Shown here: piece by piece, positions 1 to 9,029 of the stretch
Numbering within the stretch: position 1 is the stretch's first letter
Layout: each line of letters starts with the position of its first letter
Assembly: GCF_020080835.1 (NCBI RefSeq)
Contig: NC_058162.1
Location: 19,189,203 to 19,253,202 of the forward strand
DNA length: 64,000 nucleotides
From: Cotesia glomerata
Taxonomy: Eukaryota; Arthropoda; Insecta; Hymenoptera; Braconidae
Reading direction: 5' to 3'
Made by a program: the position numbers and the translations under genes
Notes under the pieces: generated by a model
The model's input: the letters and a program-made list of their open reading frames with translations, nothing else
The model's database searches: none
Told to the model about the DNA's origin: nothing

Positions 1-884
1 CTAGCGATATAAGCTAAACTTTTTATGAAAATATCTACAATTCATGAATTTAATGGATATATTTGAAAAAGTTATCAGAAAATTATTGAAATCAGAAAGC
101 ATTGGGGGTCGGTTACGAATATCTTTTAAACGGTTGCAGTAATCAATTTAACATATCAGACCTTTTTTGTAGAGCGTTAAATTTCTTTATAGTAAATATG
201 GCATATTCATTTGACAACTATTATTTTCCAATGTGGTAGGAAATTAAAAAAAAAAATTTTTTTTGATAAATTTTTTGAACTTTGACCTCGGATATCTTTG
301 AAATGGTTAATGTAATCGCTGATACATTTTAAATCTTTTTTGTAGATCATTCAATTTTCTGCAAAAGCATGTATAAAGATTTAATTAAAAAATTGATCAA
401 TAGTGAGATATGATCTTTTTTATAAGAGACTAACAAAAAATATATCACTGTGATGAGGATAAGCTTCCTATCAATATTAAGAGCTCAAATTTGGTGAGCA
501 TTTTCTAGAGGTGCCTGAGAACCAACTTTTTAATGTTAGAAGTTAAAAAAAAAAATAATCGATTTTTTTGACCCACCCTATTATAAATGCTAGATTTAAC
601 GATGTTTTATGGTAAATGAACTATATGATGGATGTAAAACTTTAAGATCGCGTTATATTGTAAGAATTATCATCATATTCATTGTAAAAATTACAATACA
701 AAGATTGTTTACACTATAAATCCACTCTAAAATTAAGTGCGTTATTTTAACACACATCAAGTGTATACTGTGCTCTGATGATGTAAGAAAACTATAGATC
801 TTAACAAATTATAAATCATGTATAAAGTAACTACAAGAAAGAATAGTTCGTTTAGGGCATTTAATATAGAACACATTCCATGCC
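1..884. other. AT-rich sequence, no gene seen
   Basis: No coding frame, RNA gene or clear repeat was recognised. The stretch has long A and T runs. The copia LTR begins at its right edge. Confidence 0.5.
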
Positions 885-1197
885 TGTTAAACTACTTTTA
901 AATTTTATAGGAATTCAAATTGCGCGCATACGCGCGCGCTTTAATCCTAACCAATAAGGAATCAGTAACCATTCTTTCAAGATTTTTGTTGAAATAAGAG
1001 CAATAAAATATTCATTTTATGTTGGTATAAGTTAATGGTTGCTAAGCAACAAATTAGAATAAAAGTTAATTAATTAAATATACTTGAGTTTGTTTCGACA
1101 GTTGAATTGTAATCACCAATGTATTAACATTTTACTTTCTTTTATAATAAAAATTATTTAATTATTTAATAATTATCAAATTCATTATAAAATAACA
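885..1197 (+). mobile_element. Probable 5' LTR of a copia-type retrotransposon
   Basis: The segment opens with TGTTAAAC and closes with AACA directly before a tRNA-iMet-like primer-binding site, and a gag start follows about 110 bp later. It contains an AATAAA-type signal near 1001. A length of about 313 bp is normal for copia LTRs. The right edge is fixed by the primer site. The left edge is a guess from the TGTT start, because no second LTR copy was found in the window to confirm it. Confidence 0.5.
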
Positions 1198-1213
1198 GGT
1201 TATGTGCCCAGAC
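1198..1213 (+). other. Copia primer-binding site (tRNA-iMet half type)
   Basis: GGTTATGTGCCCAGAC is one base different from the complement of the anticodon arm of initiator tRNA-Met (GGTTATGGGCCCAG). Copia is known to prime from an internally cleaved initiator tRNA half, so the site is diagnostic of that lineage. It directly follows the terminal CA of the LTR. Confidence 0.6.
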
Positions 1214-1306
1214 ACGTAAATACGTAATTTTATTTTAATAAAAAATATTACGGTAGTCCGCGATAGTATTTTCGGTTAGTTATTGCAATACTTGCGGAAT
1301 ATAAAC

Positions 1307-1469
1307 ATGGATTCGATAATTAGTTTGAATAATAGTCGAGTGATTAAGTTAGAAGGTCAAAGAAATTGGATCGTTTGGAGGTTTCAAATTACCGTGCTGC
1401 TGAAAGGTCTTGGAATTTCCTCAATTGAGGACGGGACGACTACAAACCCAGAAGAAGAGGTTCAAGCTC
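1307..1469 (+). pseudogene. Copia gag, N-terminal fragment cut by the assembly gap
   Basis: An ATG opens a frame reading MDSIISLNNSRVIKLEGQRN and on through a W-x2-W (NWIVW) motif to GTTTNPEEEVQA. The L-x-G-x-N-[YW]-x2-W pattern near the start is typical of copia-family gag. The frame runs into 100 N. The sequence after the gap is from another element, so the rest of gag is not seen. It sits about 95 bp downstream of the primer-binding site, as expected for a copia leader. Whether it was intact cannot be told. Confidence 0.65.
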
Positions 1470-1569
1470 NNNNNNNNNNNNNNNNNNNNNNNNNNNNNNN
1501 NNNNNNNNNNNNNNNNNNNNNNNNNNNNNNNNNNNNNNNNNNNNNNNNNNNNNNNNNNNNNNNNNNNNN
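1470..1569. other. Assembly gap (100 N)
   Basis: Exactly 100 unknown bases, which is a conventional placeholder of unknown true length. Copia gag is on the left and the end of a different repeat is on the right, so the two sides need not be truly adjacent. Confidence 0.98.
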
Positions 1570-1662
1570 GCATAGGACTTTGCGTGACATCCCCATGTGG
1601 GGTCCCTATTAGGAAACCCAACGAGGGCCCAATAGGTCTTACATTAAAATTTCTAGTCGGGT
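1570..1662 (+). mobile_element. Right end of a CCNGACTAGAAATT-terminal element
   Basis: The segment ending in AATTTCTAGTCGG is nearly the same as the right end of the large element at 9470-12320 (both contain GGTCTTACATTAAAATTTC and CCCAATAGG stretches). The left part is lost in the gap. Confidence 0.55.
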
Positions 1663-3102
1663 AAAAGCAGTTGTAGCGCAGTGTAGTACACAAAAAATCG
1701 GGATTAAATTCGGATTGAATGTATATTCAAATTTTTATTTGTCTAAAACAAGTTTCACCGCCAAATTTTTCAAAAAAAAATTTGAAATTCCCAAACAAAT
1801 CAAAATTTTCAATAAAATTCAAATTTCAAAAAAATTAAAATTTCAAAAAATTCTTGACCTTAAAAAATTTTAAAAACAATTTTCAAAAAATCTAAAAGAT
1901 TCTCAAAAAAATTTGAAATTATTAATGAAGTTTTTTAAACTACCTTATTAATCATAATTATCTAATTATTTAAATTAAAATTTTCCCCTTTAACAATTTC
2001 GCAATTAAAGAGAACATACTCTTTGCTCTAGTTGATGGTATCGTATTTTGAAATGCACCGAATCAGCTTGACTACATGTAATTTTTCTTCTGCATTGAAT
2101 TAAATGATATTTTTAAAGCTAGCAGATGAAATAAACTTATTGACCTGTTCAAGTTATGCATTTTGTTGAAGAAATTCAATGCAAAAATTATCAAAACTAG
2201 CAACCTGCAGTTCCTATGTGACTGCCAAGAATTGCGAATTATAATAAATAAAATTTTGCTTAATTGTGTTATGTAAGAATTATTAATTTATAGAAAATTA
2301 ATTATTTTAAATGGTTTAATTATTTAGTATTTAGTCCTAGCGTGTTAGCCTAATAGACCGGGAACTCCGAGGTTTTAATCTATTGAGAATAGGTTTGTTC
2401 GAATAATTGATCGTTAGTTAAATTTAATACATATATTATTTGAATTAAAAGTTAATTGAGTTAAAAATTATTACAATTATTACAAGTATTACACAATGGT
2501 TGAAATTTAATATTTTCTTCCATATAACGAGTTTACAATATTACTAAATTCACAAATATTAATAATTGAAATGTACCTGATAAAAGTTGATGAATCTTGT
2601 TAATTCAATTTGTTTTAGTTGATTTTACTTCACGATTTTACTTTACTTTTACAAACTGTTTAATTTCAATGAGACAAAATTACACGTGGTCTATTGAGAC
2701 TTACTTAAACTGTGTACGATGTTACCACTAGAAAGGTCAAAGCACGAAGAGACCGAACACTCAGAAGTTTTCCGATCTTATCTTCCAATTTTTCTTTCAA
2801 TCGGCTCCAAGTTCATTTACGTATAACAAAACTCCCATTCACTTGTTTGTTAAGCCTTCAAATCTTAAGTGCATTAAGGTTCCAGACTAAGTACTTAAGT
2901 AAAGGACATGGATCCTAATTATCCTATTACCTGGTCTACAAACGAACGAAAAATTATGACGGTCTTCAATAGAAATAAAAAAAAGAAACAATTTATAAAT
3001 AAAAATTAATATTAATAAAAATTTATATAAATAAATAAAAAAAAATGTTTTACATAACAATTATATAATGATTTTCGTTAAAGTGTAATTTACTTGCTTA
3101 AC
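1663..3102. other. AT-rich sequence, no gene seen
   Basis: Long AT-rich stretch with A-tracts. The longest open frames are short and have no recognisable domain or splice context. No continuation of copia gag was found here. Confidence 0.45.
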
Positions 3103-3320
3103 TATTGACATTTATAAAGATATAAGCTCACCCCGACATTACAATCATAACGAGCTTTCATTTGAATACCCACTTGCATTTTTGATATATTTTTCATATA
3201 TACATATATATAATATATATAAAATTGATGTGAGTACTCAAATGAAAGGTATTGATGAGTATAATGTCGGACTGAGCTTATATCTTTAAAAATGTCAATA
3301 GTTCACAAGATATAAGGTCA
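3103..3320. repeat. Inverted repeat, AT-rich loop
   Basis: The left arm runs from CTATTGACATTTATAAAGAT through GATATAAGCTCACCCCGACA to TTTCATTTGAATACCCAC. The right arm is its imperfect complement, ending GCTTATATC...AATGTCAATAG. An (AT)-rich loop lies between them. Related single arms occur at 7550-7600 and 7725-7805, so this is a dispersed foldback family. Confidence 0.65.
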
Positions 3321-3920
3321 TTTATTAATTATGAATCTGGAGATAGAGTATTTTCTCTTAATGATATTCTCTTAATAATATAGATGATAGGATTGCAATT
3401 AATTCAATTGTAATGGAACCATCAAATGATGTTTCATTATTTTATCTTGTGAAAAAATATTAATAATTGATAATAATAAGACTTTTTTAGAAATCCAAAT
3501 CTTGGATGATTGCTATTTTGATAATCATAGTCAATCATTCAAAATAATTAATAACAGCTCTAATATTTGGAAATTTTTATCATTGTGTTATTATTTTTTT
3601 TAATATTTTAAAGGAAAAAATGTTCATAACTAAAATATGGATGCAAATAAAGAATTAAATTAAATAAATTTATATTATTTTTTCTTTCAGAATTTTTACA
3701 ATCTGAGATGGTTACAGTTATCATCTTCGATTATAGCAGATAATTTTTAATAATTACAATTATCATTTTCGATAGTAATCGTTACCATTATTAATAGTAA
3801 CTAGGACAATTGTCAATGATAACATCTATTATTTTGTGACTAATTAATTTTATTACCATTTCAGATAGTAAGAGTTAATATTTTCGTATAGTAAACACTA
3901 CTATTAATTTTTCTCCGTGT
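3321..3920. other. AT-rich sequence, possible MITE end
   Basis: Contains variants of a TTATCATTTTCGATAGTAA motif between about 3710 and 3880, and ends in TTTTTCTCCGTGTA just before the copia fragment. Such ACACGGAGAAAAA ends are common in insect MITEs, but the partner end was not found. Confidence 0.3.
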
Positions 3921-3923
3921 ACG

Positions 3924-4432
3924 TTGTCAGAGTGGCATGAAAAACTAGCTCATCAAAATATGGATCAAGTAAAGAAGATTTTAAAGAAAAATAATATTAA
4001 AGTTCCTGATGGTGAAAATATTTCATGTATTGGATGTTTAAAAGATAAACAACACAGAAGTTCGTTTGGTAAAAGTGAGTTTAAATCAACAAAGGTTTGT
4101 GAATTAATTCATGTTGATGTATGTGGTCCGATGGAAAATAAATCTATTGGAAATTCAAGATATTTTTTATTAATTAAAGATGATTGGTCAAACTACAGGA
4201 CTGTTTATTTTATGCAAAATAAAACAGAGACAATTGAAAAGTTGAAGATTTTTGTCGAGTTAGCTGAAAATGAAACTGGAAATAAAATTAAAATTATAAG
4301 ATCTGATAACGGAACTGAATTTATTAATAAAGAAGCAAGAAAATTATTTGAAGAAAATGGAATCAAGCATCAGACAACAGTTAGTTATACTCCAGAGTAG
4401 AATGGTAAAGCTGAGCGAGAAATGAGAACTTT
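3924..4432 (+). pseudogene. Copia integrase, N-terminal half
   Basis: The frame contains the pre-integrase zinc finger (WHEKLAHQN, then CIGC about 30 residues later). The integrase core follows, with one acidic residue in HVDVCGPM and the second in IIRSDNGTEF. A stop codon at about 4398 falls between YTPE and NGKAERE, where the third catalytic Glu is still readable. The reading is cut at 4432 by the inserted element and resumes in frame at 6302. Start and stop positions are therefore not native. Confidence 0.85.
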
Positions 4433-5752
4433 CCTGAGTCGAAATATCAGACCCGTTTAAGCTGTAAAAGTTTCCAAATCCTTTGTAGTTCAATTCGCCG
4501 CCTTAGAAGACGCCTGTTTTGGCAGTAAAAGTCGGAGTGAACTATGGATAAAGTGAAAATAGGTCCACTGAGTTCCGTTTTCAATGTAAATTTTATCCAA
4601 AGAATAATAATAATAATGCAGAGTCGAAACATCAGACCCGTTTTAGCTGTAAAAGTTGGGGTGAACTAAAGACATAGTGAAAACAGCTCCACTGAGTTCT
4701 GTTTTCAATGTAAATTTTATCCAAAGAATAATAAATAATAATGATAATAATAATAATAATGATAATAATACTTTAAATTAATGAATGATGTGAAGATCGG
4801 TAGTTTTTAAATTAATATATTTTTAGTAAATTAAGCCATGAATCCCGACCCGAAAATTCTTTTGAAGAATTACTAAATTTTTATTATTACTTCTTCACCA
4901 TAATAATTTTATCGGTATGAGGTCTCATACCATCAGAGAAAATTCAGGTGAAATTTAACAATTAAAATTCAAATAATACTAATATCATTATTAGTAGATT
5001 TCATAATAATCTAACTATTGCAGTCGTCCTTATAGCGCAACTTTTAAAAAATTCACCCATTTTCTGAATCAGCTTGACAAACTGAGTCAGAAAATATCTT
5101 TCATTCAAAAGTTTATATGTCGCGTTCCAGATACCATAAAGGCGTATACCGGAAAAAGGCACCGGTGAAAAGCTATCGGTGCGTATGAAATAATTTTTTT
5201 CGGGAATCGACGAATTTTCGTCTGAAATGTGCAGAAATGCAGAAAAAAAATTTTATACGCCCTTATGGCTCCCGGGACCCACCGCGGATGCTATAAGGGT
5301 ATATGAAAAAAATTCTTTTTTGGGAACCGACGTATTTTTTTGTGAAATGTGCAGAAATGCAAAAAAAATATTTCACCAAAGTAAAAATTTTTTTTGGACG
5401 ATTGCTAAAAATGAAAATTTATTATTTAACCGAAAAATTGCATACCGTCAAAATTGATATAGTCTTAAAAAAATTACAATATAATAATTTACAGTTGAAT
5501 TTTTAATATTGAGAATTTTAAACATTAAAATTTATAATAAAACATTAAAAATGTACAGAACGATGTACAAATTCTAAAGTATTATAAGAACTTGACTTAT
5601 GCATTTTTTTAATTAATAAACATTTTTAAAAAATAGTTAATATTTATCAAAACACAATATTAAATAACATAAATTATATAAATAATGAACCGTCACACTT
5701 CGTCACTGCATAAATTTAGCTTATAAGAATGATGAGAGGTATATTAACTTAT

Positions 5753-5823
5753 CGGTCGTCCGGTGTAGGGGTTAGTTATCGGTCTGGCAAGCGCGCGTCT
5801 CGGGTTCGAGTCTCGGTTAGAAC
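5753..5823 (+). pseudogene. tRNA-like sequence (degenerate)
   Basis: A GTGTAGGGGTTAG A-box-like stretch is followed by GGGTTCGAGTC (B box) with a pairable T stem (TCGGG/CTCGG). The acceptor and anticodon stems do not pair well, so this is a tRNA relic or SINE head, not a working tRNA. Confidence 0.4.
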
Positions 5824-5977
5824 GAATGCGATTTTCACTTTATTTCTATAGGTAGCAAAAGTTAGGTCTAAATAAAGAGTCAAGCGGGTCTAAACATGTG
5901 TTAGCTCTACATTAAAAATATTATAAAAAAAACAAAAATTCGAAAAATTCTTTTTTTATCATTTTACTAATAGCGAA

Positions 5978-5979
<2 letters not shown>

Positions 5980-6025
<46 letters not shown>
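5980..6025. repeat. (ATT)n microsatellite
   Basis: About 15 uninterrupted ATT units inside the TIR element. It lies between two tRNA-like B boxes in opposite orientation. Confidence 0.9.
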
Positions 6026-6027
<2 letters not shown>

Positions 6028-6045
6028 AAAACAAAAAAAAATTCG

Positions 6046-6092
6046 GTCTCTAGTTGGGTTCGAACCTGCGTCCCTAGGCACGGTACAACAAA
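6046..6092 (-). pseudogene. tRNA-like 3' half (B box)
   Basis: Read on the minus strand: GGACGCAGGTTCGAACCC, a perfect B box, then CAACTAGAGACCG and a T/(TAA)-rich tail. This looks like the end of a tRNA-derived SINE head. A complete cloverleaf is not seen. Confidence 0.35.
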
Positions 6093-6301
6093 AGTAATTA
6101 TTATTATTTAAATTGTTATTATTATTCAACGCCTGGTTAGACTGTAATCCTGTCAAAATGGGACAAAACTCCACTATTTACAGTCAAACCAAGCGTCGAG
6201 TTTATATAGTATTCAACTGAGCAGTTTTTCCTGACCACTTAATTTTCTAAGAATTATTGGAAAAAAGTACAGCTTAAACGGGTCTGAATTTTCGACTCAG
6301 G

Positions 6302-6694
6302 TTGGTCGAAGCAGCAAGAACTATGATACAAGCAAAGGGTATGGAGAAATGTTTCTGGGCTGAAGCAGTAAATACAGCGGCATTTGTTATTAATAGAACT
6401 GGAAAAAGTAAATTGGAAAATAAAACTCCTTATGAAGTCTGGTCTGGTAGAAAATTTGATATGAGCGATTTGAAAGTTTTTGGATCAAAAGTTTTTGTAC
6501 ATACTCCAAAACAAAAACGTTTGAAATGGGATGCCAAAGGAGAGGAAGGAATTTTTCTTGGTTATGGAGAAAATACAAAAGGATATAGAATTTATTTACC
6601 AAGTAAACGGTCAGTAGAAATTAAATGTGATGTAACATTTATTGTTAATAATACTGAAGAATTAATAAATAATTTTGATAAACTAAAAAATTAA
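6302..6694 (+). pseudogene. Copia integrase C-terminal part
   Basis: Directly continues the integrase after the inserted element: VEAARTMIQAKGMEKCFWAE, then NRTGKSKLENKTPYEVWSG, then FGSKVFVHTPKQKRLKWDAK and GIFLGYGENTKGYRIY. These are the usual copia blocks (PYE.W, FG...F.H.P, FLGY...GYR). The frame ends in a stop at 6692-6694 in the acidic linker before reverse transcriptase. Confidence 0.85.
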
Positions 6695-7544
6695 AAAGAA
6701 TTTGTAATACAACAAGAAATTAAATTACAAGAAGACGATAAATTACCAGAAGAAATTGTATTACAAGAAGAAGATAATTTACCAGAAGAAAATATATTAC
6801 AGGAAGAAGAAATTTTGATACAAAGTGACGCTAGTGAAAATGAACAATTTTTTGGTGACTTGGAAGAAGAAGCAGAAACTGAAGATGAACCTAAGAAAAG
6901 AAATCGAAAATTACCTTATTGGATTAAAGATTATGTAACAAGTTTTATAAGCATGAATAATGAACCAAAAACTTATGCTGAAGCTATGGCAAGAGACGAT
7001 TCAGAAAAATGGTCAGAAGCTGTTGAAAAAGATTTAGAAGTTTTAAGAAATAATAATGTATGGATTGAAGATAAATTACCTAAGGACAAGACACCGATTA
7101 GCAGCAAATAGATTTTTAAAATTAAGTCAAATGGAGATGGAGATGTAACTTACAAAGCAAGGTTAGTAGCTCGTTGTTTTGAACAACAAGATAAGTTAGA
7201 TAAGAGTGAAATTTATAGTCCAGTTGCTAAATTAACTACTTAAATTAAATACTGTACGAGTATTCATTGCAGTTGCAACCATGCTATGACTATTGATACA
7301 TCAAATGGACGTAAAAGGAGCTTTTTTATACGGTAAAATAAATTAAGACGTGTACATGCTGTTACCAGATGGAGTTCAGTGTAACACAAAGATTGTCAAG
7401 TTACAAAAATCTATTTATGGTTTAAAGAAGTCGCCAAGGTATTGGAATGAAACATTTGATGAAGCGGTTACTAATAAAGGTTTTATAAAATCTATGAATG
7501 ATCATTGTTTGTATATCTTGTTTAAAGGTTTTAATATCTTATGA
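6695..7544 (+). pseudogene. Copia reverse transcriptase remnants
   Basis: Acidic linker, then PKTYAEAMARDDSEKWSEAV and NNVWIEDKLP (start of the RVT_2 domain), a stop at about 7111, YKARLVARCFEQQ in a second frame, further stops, and finally MLLPDGVQ...KLQKSIYGLKKSPRYWNE. The catalytic YVDD block is missing because the element ends at about 7544, where the foldback repeat starts. At least three stops or frame changes show a dead copy. Confidence 0.8.
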
Positions 7545-7810
7545 TGTAAGCTCGTGCTGGTGTTACACTTATCGAGATCTTTCATTTGAATACCCACATG
7601 AAATTTTTATATATTTTATATATTTCATAAATATGAGTAATATCGTATACATAAAATCCTTTATTAAAAAGTGAAAAAGCTTATATCGTTAAAGACATCA
7701 TTAGTGGACAAAATACAAAGTCATTTCCTAATTATTGACATTTCTTAAGATATAAGCTCATCCTGATGTTACGCTCATCGAGACCTTTCATTTGAGTACG
7801 CTTCTGACAA
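7545..7810. repeat. Two copies of the foldback arm seen at 3.1 kb
   Basis: 7550-7600 and 7725-7805 both carry AAGCTC...GTTAC...CTCATCGAGA.CTTTCATTTGA, matching the arms of the inverted repeat at 3103-3320. The AT-rich loop between them is also similar. Confidence 0.55.
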
Positions 7811-8774
7811 AATGATTATCATCGAAAATTCCATCAATCAATATTTTTACAAATTTAAATTAATAATATCTAACCGTTCCCATGACGATAATCGTTGCCA
7901 AAGTGGTTGCAATAGCAACAAAAAGCGACAACAATGAAAACGTTACATCAATTTATAAATAAAGGATTGCCTGCCACATGAAAATTATGTTACTACCACA
8001 TGAAAATCATTTTGCTGTCATATGAAAATCATGTTGACATGTCATTTATACTTTAGTTATAGGCCCCAAGAACTATTTCTTCGGTAAATGCAAATCTGTA
8101 GAGGTTACTGATTTTTCGGTAGAGGCAACCGATTAAAATCGGTAGAGGCTACCGATTGGAAATCGGTAGCTGCTAAAGAAAAAAAATCGGTAACCTCTAC
8201 CGATTACCAATCGGTAGCCTCTACCGATTATTTTTTTCAGTGTTAATGGATCATTTGGAATGAAAAAATTAAAACAATTTTGTTAGTTGATTAGCTTTCC
8301 AAAGGAATGCTGTCAAGTTTTTATTATATTTTTCTTTCATTTTTGGATTTTTTAGTAGCGTTTAGAAGTCCCAACACTGATTTTAGACTAAAATCAACTA
8401 TTTAACTATTATAAAAATTATTTAAAGCAAAAAAAAAAAAAAACGGGACAGCTTTACCGCACTGACAATATGTAAAAAAAGTTTACAGAGTTTGAAAAAT
8501 ATCGGTGCAGTAGATTTCAAGTCAAAGTTTCTGCCGAATTCCTGCATCGCATACATGGTCTGAGCAAGAAGAAGACTAAAAACAGTTCGTCTTTTTTAGA
8601 TTTCTAATAATTAATTTGAAGTTCTAAAACAATAATCTTGAATGTTGGATATCTATTTGATAAAACCATTATTTTTTGTATGTTCAATTCAGTGGATGAC
8701 ATTTTTATACTATTGATTCACAAATAAGATGAAATTTAGATTGATAGATGATATATTTTATTTATTATTCCTTT
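7811..8774. other. Intergenic AT-rich DNA
   Basis: Apart from the ACCGAT palindrome cluster at 8093-8235 and three near copies of an ACATGAAAATCAT motif (7975-8040), nothing was recognised. It includes the region downstream of the minus-strand gene ending at 8775. No convincing poly(A) signal stood out. Confidence 0.4.
8093..8235. repeat. Cluster of AATCGGTAGAGGCTACCGATT palindromes
   Basis: About six ATCGGTAG/CTACCGAT half-sites, arranged as direct and inverted units around an A-rich centre (8175-8190). Most units are themselves near-perfect palindromes of about 20 bp. Confidence 0.75.
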
Positions 8775-9029
8775 CTAATTATAATACTCTTTAACAATAT
8801 CATTAAAATTAAAATAGTTAAATTTTTTGGTATCATCATTCATCAGATCTCGAACGCTCGAAAAATTATCATATTGTTCTCCGACTTCCCGTCTATGGAT
8901 TCGGTTTCCTGTCTGTTCAAACTGTTCATACTCTCCATAGTTATCATCAATGACATTTACTTGTTCGGTAGTCACGGGATAAGTATCATAATTCCCCTCA
9001 TCGTGATGATAGTTATGATTATGATCAGC
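8775..9029 (-). CDS. Exon 2 of the unrecognised gene
   Basis: 84 codons plus stop. The acceptor is preceded by AAATGTTGTTTTCAG. The frame joins exon 1 in phase 0 and ends ...NFNDIVKEYYN. The composition is acidic and aromatic, distinct from exon 1, and there are no stop codons in 255 bases. Confidence 0.7.
   Translation of the reverse strand, partial: ADHNHNYHHDEGNYDTYPVTTEQVNVIDDNYGEYEQFEQTGNRIHRREVGEQYDNFSSVRDLMNDDTKKFNYFNFNDIVKEYYN

Larger units (their letters stand above)
4433..6301. mobile_element. TIR element inserted in copia integrase
   Basis: The ends are CCTGAGTCGAAA... and ...TTTCGACTCAGG. They are followed inward by matching ATCAGACCCGTTTAAGCTGT on the left and its near complement on the right. 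The host reads ...AACTTT before and TTGGTCG after, so removing the element with a 2 bp TT duplication restores the integrase frame. The left end is partly duplicated (4436-4610 against 4619-4735). No transposase frame is seen, so it is non-autonomous. It also holds two imperfect copies of a 130 bp unit (about 5130-5390), tRNA-like B boxes and an (ATT)n tract. Confidence 0.75.
3921..7544 (+). mobile_element. Degenerate copia pol, split by a TIR element
   Basis: Integrase and reverse-transcriptase pieces lie in order on the plus strand at 3924-4432, 6302-6694 and 6815-7544. An unrelated element (4433-6301) interrupts the integrase, and several stops and frame changes follow. The capsid, protease and RNase H regions and a 3' LTR were not found. 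The copy is dead. It may belong with the gag start at 1307, but unrelated DNA lies between them. Confidence 0.8.

Noticed and set aside
5227..5457. 76-codon frame with MCRNAEKKF repeated
   Set aside because: The repetition comes from a tandem 130 bp non-coding duplication inside the TIR element.
5753..5823. Functional tRNA gene
   Set aside because: Internal boxes are present but acceptor and anticodon stems do not pair; the same holds for 11972-12041, 16684-16783 and 36249-36323, so all are treated as relics or SINE heads.
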